From: Lachnospiraceae oral taxon 107 str. F0167
GTDB taxonomy: Bacteria > Bacillota > Clostridia > Lachnospirales > Lachnospiraceae
NCBI GenBank assembly: GCA_000209465.1
Contig: GL890585.1
Coordinates: 145,143 to 209,142 of the forward strand
Direction of reading: 5' to 3'
DNA length: 64,000 bases
The notes below the pieces were generated by a model. It did not search any database and was not told the origin of the DNA. It saw only the letters and a program-made list of their open reading frames with translations. Positions 24,509 to 33,626 of this stretch are shown in pieces (position 1 is the stretch's first letter; each line of letters opens with the position of its first letter). The position numbers and the translations under genes were made by a program.

Positions 24509-24570
24509 ATGGCAATAACACTCCCTTCTGTAAAACTTCGTATTTTATAGCATAAATAGAATAGGGATTC

Positions 24571-24603
24571 AATAACTTTTTTATGTTTTATAAAAAAGTT
24601 ATT
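24571..24603. terminator. Perfect 14 bp hairpin between the DUF3290 gene and the nickel-type operon
   Basis: AATAACTTTTTTAT pairs with ATAAAAAAGTTATT around GTTTT. It lies just downstream of the ABC operon (minus strand). The T run is inside the stem rather than after it on the minus strand, so termination is likely but not classical. Confidence 0.55.
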
Positions 24604-24636
24604 TTTAAAGCAAATAGGTTACTTTGTCCTGCTGTA

Positions 24637-25389
24637 TTAATACATATTTGAAGCTTCTATAAGTGCTTTTGTATATTCATTATCAGGATGATGAATGATT
24701 CTTGAGGTGACATCTTTTTCCACAATATGTCCATCCTTCATAACAGCCACATCATCACACATATGATGAACAAGGGATATGTCATGACATATAAAGAGTA
24801 TTGCCATGCCAAGTTCTTCCTTTAATTCATTTAACAGTGATATAATTTTTCTTTGTACTATCATATCAAGAGCAGAGGTGGCTTCATCACAGATAAGAAG
24901 CTTTGGAGAACTTGCTATGGCTCTTGCAATAGCTGCCCTTTGACATTCGCCTCCACTTACCTCACCGGGATATTTATTATAAAATGTAGAGTCAAGACCG
25001 CAGCGCTTTAGCAGTGAAACTGCCTGATTTTTTAAATCGCCATTAAATCCGAAATTTTTTAAATTTAAAACTATACTCTCTCCAAGACTTCTGACCGGAT
25101 TAAAACTCTCCCTCGGAAGCTGAAAAATCATCTGCAAATCCTTATAGATCTTTTTGTACCGGGCAGGTGAAAAGCGGCTGATACAATTATTATCAAATAT
25201 TATCTCTCCGGAAGTTATGGGAATAAGTCCTGTAACCGCTCTTGCAAGTGTGCTTTTTCCGGAACCGCTTTCCCCTACTACACCAAGGCATCTGCCTGAT
25301 TTTAAATTAAAATTTATATTTTCTATACTGGGCTTTTTTTCGCCTTTAAACTGTTTTGTAAGATTTTTTATAATTAAAATATCATTCAT
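24637..25389 (-). CDS. Nickel/peptide-type ABC transporter ATP-binding protein (NikE/OppF-like)
   Basis: The second ATPase of a family-5 binding-protein-dependent importer, 250 aa. Walker A 'GESGSGKSTLARAV', Q-loop 'LQMIFQLPRESFNPVRS', signature 'VSGGECQRAAIARAIA' and Walker B 'LLICDEATSALDM' are intact. The last position of the Q-loop region ('QLPRESFNPV') is typical of the Opp/Dpp/Nik group. TAGGAG precedes the ATG. It lies 57 bp after the first ATPase gene and is the last gene of the five-gene operon. Confidence 0.9.
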   Translation of the reverse strand: MNDILIIKNLTKQFKGEKKPSIENINFNLKSGRCLGVVGESGSGKSTLARAVTGLIPITSGEIIFDNNCISRFSPARYKKIYKDLQMIFQLPRESFNPVRSLGESIVLNLKNFGFNGDLKNQAVSLLKRCGLDSTFYNKYPGEVSGGECQRAAIARAIASSPKLLICDEATSALDMIVQRKIISLLNELKEELGMAILFICHDISLVHHMCDDVAVMKDGHIVEKDVTSRIIHHPDNEYTKALIEASNMY

Positions 25390-25446
25390 ATATACTCCTA
25401 AATATATCGGAAAGGGTTCTGTTAAAACAAAAGGGAAGACAAAAGT

Positions 25447-26211
25447 CTACCCTAAAGTGGAAAGTATCAACTCCTTTGTAAAATCACTTTTAGGAGAGGA
25501 GAGAACTTCTTTCGCATTTCCATAATCAAGTGTTTTACCATTATTTAATACCAAAATATTGTCGGTGATACTTTTTGCTATTTTTATATTATGTGTTACC
25601 AGAATAATAGCAGTATTGTATTTTTCACGCAGAGATTTAAGTTCATTTACAATCTGTACGGCAACTATTGGATCAAGTGCACTGGTAGGTTCATCAGCCA
25701 GTATAAGTGAGGGATTATTTAACATTGCCAGCGCAATACCCACCCTTTGGTTCATACCTCCTGAAAGCTCAAAGGGATAGGCATTTAAAATTCTTTTAGG
25801 ATCCGGCAATGAAAGGTTTTCAAAAATATTTAAAGCTGTATTTAATGCATCATCTTTTGAAATCTGTTTATGTGCTTTCATACTTTCAAAAACGGTATCA
25901 CCGATGGTCTTTAAAGGATTGGTATGAATTCCTGATTCCTGAAAGACCATGCTGATGCGGCAACCTCTTATACTTCTCATTTCATTGGTACTTAGTGAAA
26001 GCAGGTCTTTATTTTCAAATAAAATCTTACCGCTAAGCACCTTGGGACCTGAAAGCCCCAAGATACTTTTTAATAATGTGGATTTGCCGCAGCCGCTGTT
26101 TCCTACTATGCCAAGAATCTCCCCCTCGCCCATTGAAAATGATAAATCATATAAAACCTGTTTTTTATCATATGAAATATTTATATCTTCAAATTTCAAA
26201 AGTTCTTTCAT
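25447..26211 (-). CDS. Nickel/peptide-type ABC transporter ATP-binding protein (NikD/OppD-like)
   Basis: The first ATPase of the importer, 254 aa. Walker A 'GNSGCGKSTLLKSI', 'RISMVFQESGIHTNPL', signature 'LSGGMNQRVGIALAML' and Walker B 'SLILADEPTSALDPI' are all present. It is shorter than OppD and lacks a long C-terminal oligopeptide-transporter extension, which fits the nickel/metallophore branch. Its ATG overlaps the TAA of the binding-protein gene (TAATG), so translation is coupled. Confidence 0.9.
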   Translation of the reverse strand: MKELLKFEDINISYDKKQVLYDLSFSMGEGEILGIVGNSGCGKSTLLKSILGLSGPKVLSGKILFENKDLLSLSTNEMRSIRGCRISMVFQESGIHTNPLKTIGDTVFESMKAHKQISKDDALNTALNIFENLSLPDPKRILNAYPFELSGGMNQRVGIALAMLNNPSLILADEPTSALDPIVAVQIVNELKSLREKYNTAIILVTHNIKIAKSITDNILVLNNGKTLDYGNAKEVLSSPKSDFTKELILSTLG

Positions 26212-27791
26212 TATTCTATTACCAGATCCTTGCTGAATTCATAGTAATCGCTTGGCATCGGAACAAGTCCTTTTATATTATTCTTGCTTACAAGGCTCAT
26301 CTGCAAATGAGAAACGAATATAAATCCGTAATCATCCACTAAAATATCGCTCATTTTCTGAGCTGTTTCATCACGCTTTTCACTGTCAAAGGTGGTGGAA
26401 AGAGTTTTTGCAAGCTCATCCAGTTCGCTGTTTGAATAATGCCCTCTGTTCTTTGATGATTCTGTAAGAGATGTTGTTTCAAAGAAATAAGCTTTATTTC
26501 CTGTAGGATTTGTAACCATAGCACTTGCAAGTATATCCCAGGCGCTGCTGTCTTTTACTACTTCAAGATAGTTTTCGGTACTGTTTATATTCAGCTTTAT
26601 ACCGATATCTTTAAGATTTGACTGCACACTCTGTGCCAGTATAGGAAGCTCGCTTCTTCCGGGATAGGTAAGGAAGTTTAATTCAAAATTTTTACCGTCC
26701 TTATCCACGTATCCGTCACCGTCACTATCCGACCAGCCTGCAGCATTTAAAAGTTCCTTGGATTTTTCGGGAGAGAAGCTGTAGTTTGGAGTTTCACCGT
26801 CCTTCATAGGGAAAGGCCCGTTTGCCACCTTGCCATGTCCACCCAGAAGTACATTTACAAATCCTTCCTTATCTACTGCCATAGCAATAGCCGATCTTAT
26901 ATTTTTATCCTTGAGCAGTTCATTTTCAAAATTCAGCTGCATAAAGAATGCTCTGCTGGTAGCAGATGAGTTTATAGTATAGTTATCATTTTCAAAAAGC
27001 GGATAGCTTGCGTATGGAAGTCCATAAGTAGCGTCAAGTTCTCCTGACTGTAGCCCCATAGTAAGAGTATCTCCGTCAGTGATGGATTTTACTGTGATAT
27101 TTTTCTTTGCAACCGGACCTTCCCAGTAATCATCCCTTGATTCAAGTTTTATCTCGGTGTCTGATACACTTATTGCCTTATATGGACCTGTACCTGATAC
27201 ATTCTTTGTTTCATCCACACCTACCTGCATATCTATAATTGCGGAATAAGGCTCTGCAAGGAAGTTTATAAGAGCAGGGTTTGGCTCTGTGCTAATAAAT
27301 GTAAGAGTCCGGCCGTCAGCCTTTATCTCCTTGATTTTCATATCAGCGGGTGCTCTGTCATGTACAGCTATCAAATCTTCAAAACATTCCTTTGCGGCGG
27401 CGGCATCAAGTTTTCTTCCTGATGAGAAATTTATGCCATCCTTTATTATAACTTCTAAAGTATTGTCATCTAAAAATTTATAGGACTCGGCAAGCCACGG
27501 AACAAGCTCTATATTTTCATTCAGTTTAAATAATGTTTCACCTACACCATATCGTACACAGCTCCATCCGGAATAGTCGGCATGGGGATTAAGTCCTGCA
27601 TCAGACATTCCCACACCATAGCTTGTGGTACCATAGACCATTGTTTTTACATCTGAGGTACTGTCTGAATTTGCTGCCGTAGTTTCGGCATTTGTAGTAT
27701 TTTCATTTGCCTGCTTATTGGGAGCGGCACATGCACCCAGCAGTAAGGCTGTACTAATCGCAGCAGAAATTAATTTCATTTGTTTTCTCAT
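26211..27791 (-). CDS. Family-5 substrate-binding lipoprotein (NikA/CntA-like)
   Basis: A 526 aa binding lipoprotein; the lipobox is LGAC with cysteine 21, followed by an Asn/Thr/Ser linker. The mature N-terminus contains 'DYSGWSCVRYGVGETLFKLN' and 'VPWLAESYKFLDDNTLEVII', and later 'SGTGPYKAISVSDTEIKLES' and 'IRSAIAMAVDKEGFVNVLLG', all typical of SBP family 5. The 'VRYGVGETLF' form and the gene order permease-permease-binding protein-ATPase-ATPase resemble nickel or metallophore importers rather than dipeptide systems. The real ligand (nickel, a nickel chelate, or a peptide) is not certain. Confidence 0.88.
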   Translation of the reverse strand: MRKQMKLISAAISTALLLGACAAPNKQANENTTNAETTAANSDSTSDVKTMVYGTTSYGVGMSDAGLNPHADYSGWSCVRYGVGETLFKLNENIELVPWLAESYKFLDDNTLEVIIKDGINFSSGRKLDAAAAKECFEDLIAVHDRAPADMKIKEIKADGRTLTFISTEPNPALINFLAEPYSAIIDMQVGVDETKNVSGTGPYKAISVSDTEIKLESRDDYWEGPVAKKNITVKSITDGDTLTMGLQSGELDATYGLPYASYPLFENDNYTINSSATSRAFFMQLNFENELLKDKNIRSAIAMAVDKEGFVNVLLGGHGKVANGPFPMKDGETPNYSFSPEKSKELLNAAGWSDSDGDGYVDKDGKNFELNFLTYPGRSELPILAQSVQSNLKDIGIKLNINSTENYLEVVKDSSAWDILASAMVTNPTGNKAYFFETTSLTESSKNRGHYSNSELDELAKTLSTTFDSEKRDETAQKMSDILVDDYGFIFVSHLQMSLVSKNNIKGLVPMPSDYYEFSKDLVIE

Positions 27792-27875
27792 TTTTATTGA
27801 TACTCCTTTATATAGTATTGGATATATGATGGCTAAAATTATTGTGTGTATATTTATAAAAAACTTTTACAAAAT

Positions 27876-28670
27876 CTATATATTGTAATAATCTCTTAGA
27901 GCTTCTCCAAATATATTAAATATAGATACTGTAATAAATATGGCAACACCGGGAGAAAGAGTAATCCAAGGTGCGATTTGAAGCAGACTTCTGCCTTCAT
28001 TTATCATGCTTCCCCATTCAGGCGTGGGAGGTGTAGCACCAAGCCCAAGAAAAGAAAGTGCGGACAGTTCCATCAGGCTTGTACCTATATCAAGGCTTGC
28101 CGTTACCGCAATCTGTCCTATTATATTGGGCAGTATTTCGGTAAACACTATCTGAACGGTATTGCTGCCGCTGAGTCTGGCGGCATTTATATATGTGGAT
28201 GTTTTGGTAGAAAGTACCAGCCCTCTTGCAAGTCTTGCATATCTTGGCCAGCCCACCGATGCCAATGCGATTATCGCACCGAACATTCCGTTTTGGAAAA
28301 GTCCCGCAGCTGCAATTGCAAGCACAAGCCCCGGGAATGCCAGGAATATATCTGAAACTCTCATAAGTACGGTATCGGCTATGCCGCCAAGATATCCGCA
28401 AAAAAGACCGACTATAACACCTGTAATTGACATTAAAAGTACCACAGCCAATGCAGAAAATACACTTATTCTGCCTGCGGCAATTACTCTGGAAAACATA
28501 TCTCTTCCATAGATATCCGTTCCCATTATATGGGATAGAGAAGGAGCATTTTTTGCAATCATAAGGTTTTGCTCGGATATATCAAAGGGTGTAAGCTTCG
28601 GTGATAAAAAGGCAAACAAAAGCAGTGATATAACAAGTATTGAAGGAATAAGGATTTTTTCAGTTCGCAT
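27876..28670 (-). CDS. Nickel/peptide-type ABC transporter permease (NikC/DppC-like)
   Basis: A 264 aa permease with six hydrophobic segments. Typical features are 'HIMGTDIYGRDMFSRVIAAG' near residue 50, the EAA loop 'INAARLSGSNTVQIVFTEIL', and the C-terminal 'LGATPPTPEWGSMINEGR'. I use the ATG at 28670, with GGAGG 6 nt upstream; an in-frame TTG 15 bases earlier has no such site. The first bases overlap the 3' end of the NikB-like gene by eleven bases. Partner of that permease. Confidence 0.92.
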   Translation of the reverse strand: MRTEKILIPSILVISLLLFAFLSPKLTPFDISEQNLMIAKNAPSLSHIMGTDIYGRDMFSRVIAAGRISVFSALAVVLLMSITGVIVGLFCGYLGGIADTVLMRVSDIFLAFPGLVLAIAAAGLFQNGMFGAIIALASVGWPRYARLARGLVLSTKTSTYINAARLSGSNTVQIVFTEILPNIIGQIAVTASLDIGTSLMELSALSFLGLGATPPTPEWGSMINEGRSLLQIAPWITLSPGVAIFITVSIFNIFGEALRDYYNI

Positions 28671-29619
28671 ATTTGCCTCCTTCAATTCTAAGTCTCGGAT
28701 CTAAAAAGTAATAGGAAATATCAGCCAACAGATTTATAAAGACATATATAAATGCCATCCAAAGTACATAGGCTAAAATCACGGGATAATCTCTAAGCTT
28801 TATAGATTCTATAGCCAGTTTACCGATGCCGTCCCACATAAAAATACTCTCAACTATAGCACTGCCGCCCAGCAGACTGCCAAAGCTTAATGCCATAAGT
28901 GTAATAAGAGTAAGCGAGGTAAGTCGTAGAACATTAAAAAATATAATAGTATTTTCCTTTATTCCTCTGGCTCTTGCACCGCTTACATAGGGTTTTGACA
29001 GCTCGGATATAATAAGAGCACGAATCTGCCTGATATACTTTGCACTCATTGCAAGTGAGAGTGTAAGCGTAGGCAGTATAAGGCTTTTAAAGCTTGTGCC
29101 CTGTGAAATCACGGGTAGAAGCTTCATCTGCAATGCAAAAACATAGGAAAGCACAAGTGCTACAAAAAAATTAGGGAGTGAATTGCCTATAAAGGACATT
29201 GCCTTGATAATATTATCAAATATACTATTTCTTTTTATTGCTGAAAGTATTCCAAGAGGCAAAGAAATAAGTATGGTTGTGATTAGAGAGCTGATACTTA
29301 AAAGCAGTGTATTCGGCAGTTTACCTATAATATAGCCAAAAACCGGTTTGCCGGATACATAGCTTACACCCATATCACCCTTTATTATGCTGGACAGCCA
29401 GCTTAGGTATTGAATTATAAAGGGGCGGTTTAAGCCCAGTTCCTCTCTTTTTTGATTTATAAGTTCAGGGGAAAGCATTCCTCCTATAGCTTCATATCTT
29501 ACAGCCACAGCATCACCTCCGGTAAAATAGATGAGAGCAAAGGATATAAAGCTGATACCTATAAGTATAGGTACCAATGATAACAATCTTTTAAAAATAT
29601 ATTTACACAATTTTGCCAC
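28660..29619 (-). CDS. Nickel/peptide-type ABC transporter permease (NikB/DppB-like)
   Basis: A permease of about 319 aa and the first gene of the operon. The N-terminus 'KRLLSLVPILIGISFISFAL' and 'EELGLNRPFIIQYLSWLSSI' with 'KGDMGVSYVSGKPVFGYI' are classic DppB/NikB patterns; 'VSGARARGIKENTIIFFNVL' is the EAA region. The start is uncertain: GTG at 29619 overlaps the AGGTGG ribosome site, so TTG at 29610, five bases after it, may be the real one. A good promoter lies 51-79 bases upstream. Confidence 0.92.
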   Translation of the reverse strand: MAKLCKYIFKRLLSLVPILIGISFISFALIYFTGGDAVAVRYEAIGGMLSPELINQKREELGLNRPFIIQYLSWLSSIIKGDMGVSYVSGKPVFGYIIGKLPNTLLLSISSLITTILISLPLGILSAIKRNSIFDNIIKAMSFIGNSLPNFFVALVLSYVFALQMKLLPVISQGTSFKSLILPTLTLSLAMSAKYIRQIRALIISELSKPYVSGARARGIKENTIIFFNVLRLTSLTLITLMALSFGSLLGGSAIVESIFMWDGIGKLAIESIKLRDYPVILAYVLWMAFIYVFINLLADISYYFLDPRLRIEGGKYAN

Positions 29620-29669
29620 CTAAAAAGGTAAAATTTATTTGTTTAAGCCTTGGCTGTAAACATGATAAT

Positions 29670-29698
29670 AGAATATAAAAGTGGAGAGAATATGTCAA
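29670..29698 (-). promoter_or_regulatory. Promoter of the nickel/peptide-type ABC operon
   Basis: On the minus strand, TTGACA (29698-29693), 17 bp spacer, TATTCT (29675-29670). No NikR-like operator or riboswitch was recognised in the short leader. Confidence 0.72.
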
Positions 29699-29750
29699 GA
29701 GAAAATGAAAACGAGTTTCATATTAGAAAAGATAAAATTTAGAAAAGATA

Positions 29751-29804
29751 AAAAACTTACTTTACAATCTTAAAGTCGCCTTTAGATTTGCAAAGTAAGT
29801 TTTT
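29751..29804 (-). terminator. Long terminator hairpin after the FMN dehydrogenase gene
   Basis: AAAAACTTACTTT pairs with AAAGTAAGTTTTT, with more pairing inside (AATCT/AGATT). T runs exist on both strands; the minus-strand gene ends five bases away. Confidence 0.9.
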
Positions 29805-29808
29805 GATA

Positions 29809-30747
29809 TTATTTTATATATAAGACGGAAGAGTCAAAGGAGTCGGTATCCTTTATACCTGTGTACATCATAAGCTCTGAAAGCTCTTCATTCATTTTAT
29901 TTATTTTTTCGATTACACCGCTCTCACCATACTTTAAAAGCTGTGGAAGTATGCCCCTTCCTACAGATACGGCATCAGCACCAAGTGCCAGAGCCTTGTA
30001 AGCATCATAGCCTGTATCCATTGAACAGTCTACAAATATTTCCATTTCTTTTAGAACTTCCCTTATTCTTGGAAGTATCATAAGCGGTGGGATACCGAAA
30101 GGTATTCTGCCATGATGATGTGATACAACTATTGCGCTGCAGCCGACCTTCTTTACTTTTATGGCATCCTGTACAGATAAAACACCCTTTGCCACAAAAG
30201 GTATTTTTGCAAATTTCACATATTCCGTGAGGTCGGATTGTGTAACAGGTCCCATAGGTATTCCGTCAACTATATCATATTTGCCGTCAGTTCCGGGAAC
30301 ATGATCTATATCTATACCTACCGCAATCGCACCGCATTTTTTTGCAAATTCTATTTGCTCAAAGATAATATCATGGTCTGCAAAGGGCTTTATGATTCGT
30401 ACAGTCTTTGCACCGATATCCGTTATTTCTTTAAACTCATCATCAGGCTCCATACCTACCCAGTTTAAAATATTTAAAGCCTTTGCAGCCTTGGCATACT
30501 CAAGCATAGGCTTTTTTCCGTCCTTACCGACCTTATTCAAATGTGAAAAGGCAGGCATCATTATAGGAGAGTCAAATTCTATTCCGAATATTTTTTTATG
30601 CTTATCGGGCAGTACAGAATCTATTGCTCTCATTTCAACTAAAATATTGTTCAGATAATTTCTGTTATGAACATTTGCATCCTCGGGTTTTCCGCTTGTT
30701 ACTGGGATAAGACCGGCAGGTCCCGGCCATTTAATATTTTCCGACAT
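29809..30747 (-). CDS. FMN-dependent alpha-hydroxyacid dehydrogenase family protein
   Basis: A 312 aa TIM-barrel flavoenzyme related to lactate oxidase and lactate dehydrogenase (FMN). Recognisable blocks are 'GIEFDSPIMMPAFSHLNKVG', 'IPFVAKGVLSVQDAIKVKKV', 'AIVVSHHHGRIPFG' and 'YKALALGADAVSVGRGIL'. The active-site motif normally reads S-N-H-G-G-R; here it is S-H-H-H-G-R, keeping the catalytic histidine and arginine. At 312 aa it is shorter than the usual 350-390, with a shortened N-terminus. The substrate is therefore uncertain. It is a single gene with a candidate palindromic operator 23 bp upstream. Confidence 0.85.
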   Translation of the reverse strand: MSENIKWPGPAGLIPVTSGKPEDANVHNRNYLNNILVEMRAIDSVLPDKHKKIFGIEFDSPIMMPAFSHLNKVGKDGKKPMLEYAKAAKALNILNWVGMEPDDEFKEITDIGAKTVRIIKPFADHDIIFEQIEFAKKCGAIAVGIDIDHVPGTDGKYDIVDGIPMGPVTQSDLTEYVKFAKIPFVAKGVLSVQDAIKVKKVGCSAIVVSHHHGRIPFGIPPLMILPRIREVLKEMEIFVDCSMDTGYDAYKALALGADAVSVGRGILPQLLKYGESGVIEKINKMNEELSELMMYTGIKDTDSFDSSVLYIK

Positions 30748-31065
30748 ACTGATCCTTTCTAAAATACATTATCACCATGTGATATTTTATAGTAGTTTTA
30801 AGCTAATAATAGCATAGTTAAAACATTATTTTCAAATCTAAATTTAGTCAAAGGGAAACTATATTTTGTATGAAATAAAAATTTTAGGCACAAGATATAA
30901 AGGTTTCAAAACAGATAAAAAAGAATAGTGAACTGTAGATTGTTAAGTTTTTTATGGTCAAAAATTCCAATAAAATTGTATTTATTTTGTATTTTGAAAA
31001 TTTTAGATGTGTTTTTGGTGTATTTCATACATAAAGTTTTAATACATTATGTGGTAAAATACGCA
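30748..31065. other. AT-rich intergenic region between the FMN dehydrogenase gene and nrdD
   Basis: No gene seen. It carries the palindrome TATCAC-CAT-GTGATA at 30770-30784, 23 bp before the dehydrogenase start on the minus strand, as a candidate operator. It also holds a weak, 9-of-16 match to the NrdR consensus at 31039-31054. The rest is AT-rich without clear structure. Confidence 0.6.
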
Positions 31066-31094
31066 TTGACCAAACACTACATATTGTGTATACT
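31066..31094 (+). promoter_or_regulatory. Promoter of nrdD
   Basis: TTGACC (31066-31071), 17 bp spacer, TATACT (31089-31094). It gives a leader of about 165 bases. Confidence 0.75.
31074..31089. promoter_or_regulatory. NrdR box over the nrdD promoter
   Basis: ACACTACATATTGTGT matches the NrdR consensus acaCwAtATaTwGtgt at all but one position. It fills the spacer between the -35 and -10 boxes, the expected place for repression when dNTP levels are high. A much weaker second copy is at 31039-31054. Confidence 0.82.
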
Positions 31095-31265
31095 ATGAAA
31101 ACATAAGCGCTAAAGCTTGATTTAGGTATGTGTTCACAAGAAAATATCAGACGGATTTAGGCAATACCTTAGCATACATAAAAGCTTGGCAAAAAAATAA
31201 CTGCGAGAATTCGTAGATAATATATAGTAATAATTTTTGAGGAAGGTTTGAGGAAGGATTCAGAT

Positions 31266-33434
31266 ATGAGAATCATAAAAAGAAGCGGTGCAGAAGTAGA
31301 TTTTGATATTTCAAAGATTATAGCTGCCATATATAAGGCAAATGCTGTAGTAGGCGAAGATGATAAATTAAAGAAATCTCAGGTAGACCGTATTGCCAAT
31401 ACTGTAGAAAATCAGTGCATGAGCATGAACCGTGCTATGAGTGTGGAAGAGATACAGGATATGGTTGAGGATGGCATCATGAGAGAGAATGCTTATGAGG
31501 TTGCCAGAAAATATATTACATATAGATATGTTCAAAGTATTAAGAGAAAAAATAATACAACTGACGATAAGATTTTATCACTTATCGAATGTGATAATGA
31601 GGAAGTAAAGCAGGAGAATTCAAATAAAAATCCTACAGTAGCTTCAGTACAAAGAGATTATATGGCGGGAGAAGTTTCAAAGGATCTTACAGAAAGAATA
31701 CTTCTTGACAGTGAGGTAGTGGAAGCTCACAAAGCCGGAATACTTCACTTCCATGATGCAGATTACTTTGCACAGCATATGCATAACTGTGACCTTGTAA
31801 ACCTTGAGGATATGCTTCAAAACGGTACTGTAATATCAGGTACTTTTATAGAGAAGCCGCATAGCTTCTCAACAGCTTGTAATATAGCTACACAGATTAT
31901 TGCACAGGTGGCATCCAGCCAGTACGGCGGACAGAGTATATCTCTTACTCATCTTGCTCCTTTTGTGGATATCAGCAGACAAAAAATCCGTGATGAAGTG
32001 GAAGCTGAGATGTATGGTCTTAATGTATCAAAGGACAGAAAAGAAGAGATTATAGAGAACAGACTTCGCAGAGAAATCACAAAGGGTGTACAGACTATAC
32101 AGTATCAGGTAGTTACATTGATGACCACAAACGGTCAGGCTCCTTTCATTACAGTATTTATGTATTTGAATGAGGCAAAGAATGAGCGTGAAAAAGAAGA
32201 TCTTGCACTTATCATTGAAGAGATGATAAGACAGAGATATCAGGGTGTAAAGAATGAGAACGGTGTTTGGGTAACACCTGCATTCCCTAAGCTTATCTAT
32301 GTGCTTGAGGAGGACAATGTTCGTCCGGGAAGCAGATATTATCATCTTACAAAGCTTGCTGCAAAATGTACAGCAAAGAGACTTGTACCTGACTATGTTT
32401 CAGAAAAGAAGATGTTTGAGTACAAGGTTGATAAAAACGGTAACGGAAATTGCTATGTACCTATGGGATGCAGAAGCTTCCTTACACCATATGTGGATGA
32501 GAACGGTAAGGCAAAATACTATGGAAGATTTAACCAGGGTGTTGTTACAATCAACCTTGTAGATGTTGCGCTTTCATCAGGTGGAGATACCACTAAGTTC
32601 TGGGAGATATTTGATGAAAGACTTGAACTCTGTCATCGTGCCCTAAGAGCAAGACATGAAAGATTAAAGGGAACACCTTCGGATGTGGCACCTATACTCT
32701 GGCAGCATGGAGCTCTTTCCAGATTAAAGAAGGGTGAGCCTATTGACAAGCTTTTATATGGCGGATATTCCACAATAAGCCTTGGATATGCCGGACTTTA
32801 TGAATGTGTAAAGTATATGACAGGAAAGAGCCATACAGATGATGTGGCAAAACCTTTTGCGCTCAGTGTTATGCAGAAGATGAATGATAAGTGTAATGAG
32901 TGGAAGAATGCGGAGAGTATCGACTATTCTCCATACGGCACACCGCTTGAGTCTACAACATATAAGTTTGCAAAGGCTTTACAGAAGAGATTCGGTATCA
33001 TAGAGGGTATTACAGATAAGAACTATATCACAAACAGCTACCATGTACATGTATCTGAGGATATAGATGCATTTACAAAGCTTAAGTTTGAGAGTGAGTT
33101 CCAAAAGCTTTCACCGGGTGGTGCGATAAGCTATGTAGAAGTACCTAATATGCAGGATAATCTTGAGGCGGTAATGAGCCTTCTCGGATTTATCTATGAC
33201 AATGTTATGTATGCAGAGCTTAATACAAAATCAGATTACTGTCAGGATTGCGGCTTTGACGGCGAAATCAAGATAGTTGAGGATGAGGGTAAGCTTGTAT
33301 GGAAATGCCCAAAATGCGGTAATACAGACCAAAGTAAGCTCAATGTAGCAAGAAGAACCTGCGGTTATATAGGAACACAGTTCTGGAACCAGGGTAGAAC
33401 TCAGGAAATTGCGGATAGAGTATTGCATCTATAA
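31266..33434 (+). CDS. nrdD: Anaerobic ribonucleoside-triphosphate reductase (class III)
   Basis: Makes deoxyribonucleotides without oxygen through a glycyl radical; 722 aa. The N-terminal ATP-cone (about residues 1-95) begins 'MRIIKRSGAEVDFDISKII'. The catalytic domain includes 'HFHDADYFAQHMHNCDLVNL'. Near the C-terminus a zinc site has two pairs of cysteines ('CQDCGFDG' and 'CPKCGN'), followed by the glycyl-radical loop 'RRTCGYIGTQFWNQGR'. The start at 31266 follows GGAAGG by 8 nt. Its activase gene nrdG is not next to it but lies 4.3 kb downstream. Control by NrdR is indicated by the promoter box. Confidence 0.97.
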   Translation: MRIIKRSGAEVDFDISKIIAAIYKANAVVGEDDKLKKSQVDRIANTVENQCMSMNRAMSVEEIQDMVEDGIMRENAYEVARKYITYRYVQSIKRKNNTTDDKILSLIECDNEEVKQENSNKNPTVASVQRDYMAGEVSKDLTERILLDSEVVEAHKAGILHFHDADYFAQHMHNCDLVNLEDMLQNGTVISGTFIEKPHSFSTACNIATQIIAQVASSQYGGQSISLTHLAPFVDISRQKIRDEVEAEMYGLNVSKDRKEEIIENRLRREITKGVQTIQYQVVTLMTTNGQAPFITVFMYLNEAKNEREKEDLALIIEEMIRQRYQGVKNENGVWVTPAFPKLIYVLEEDNVRPGSRYYHLTKLAAKCTAKRLVPDYVSEKKMFEYKVDKNGNGNCYVPMGCRSFLTPYVDENGKAKYYGRFNQGVVTINLVDVALSSGGDTTKFWEIFDERLELCHRALRARHERLKGTPSDVAPILWQHGALSRLKKGEPIDKLLYGGYSTISLGYAGLYECVKYMTGKSHTDDVAKPFALSVMQKMNDKCNEWKNAESIDYSPYGTPLESTTYKFAKALQKRFGIIEGITDKNYITNSYHVHVSEDIDAFTKLKFESEFQKLSPGGAISYVEVPNMQDNLEAVMSLLGFIYDNVMYAELNTKSDYCQDCGFDGEIKIVEDEGKLVWKCPKCGNTDQSKLNVARRTCGYIGTQFWNQGRTQEIADRVLHL

Positions 33435-33443
33435 TATAAAACT

Positions 33444-33496
33444 AAAAAAAGCTGTTGCTTTAACGATTGATAAATCGTGAAGCGACAGCTTTTTTA
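33444..33496 (+). terminator. Terminator after nrdD
   Basis: AAAAAAGCTGT pairs with ACAGCTTTTTT, with inner pairs GCTT/AAGC and ACGATT/AATCGT. Confidence 0.88.
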
Positions 33497-33597
33497 TATA
33501 AAAATCATTTATCCTTAAATAAAGAAGATTAGACATTTCGGCAAGTATTCTTTTTGCATACAGAGTAAAATGGATACTGGGTAAATCTGCAAAAATA

Positions 33598-33626
33598 TTG
33601 ACAAAATAAATATAAAGCATTATACT
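33598..33626 (+). promoter_or_regulatory. Promoter of the second TetR gene
   Basis: TTGACA (33598-33603), 17 bp spacer, TATACT (33621-33626). The -10 box is inside the left arm of the operator palindrome. Confidence 0.82.

Noticed and set aside
28090-28512. Overlapping frames on both strands inside the NikC-like permease gene
   Set aside because: Low-complexity shadows of an intact family permease; no ribosome sites.
29692-29742. 16-codon plus-strand ORF with a possible ribosome site
   Set aside because: It overlaps the -35 box of the opposite-strand ABC operon promoter and has no known relative I can name.
29723-29752. Direct repeat TTAGAAAAGATAAA (two copies) as a mobile-element footprint
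   Set aside because: Short, AT-rich, only two copies, and no element between or beside them.
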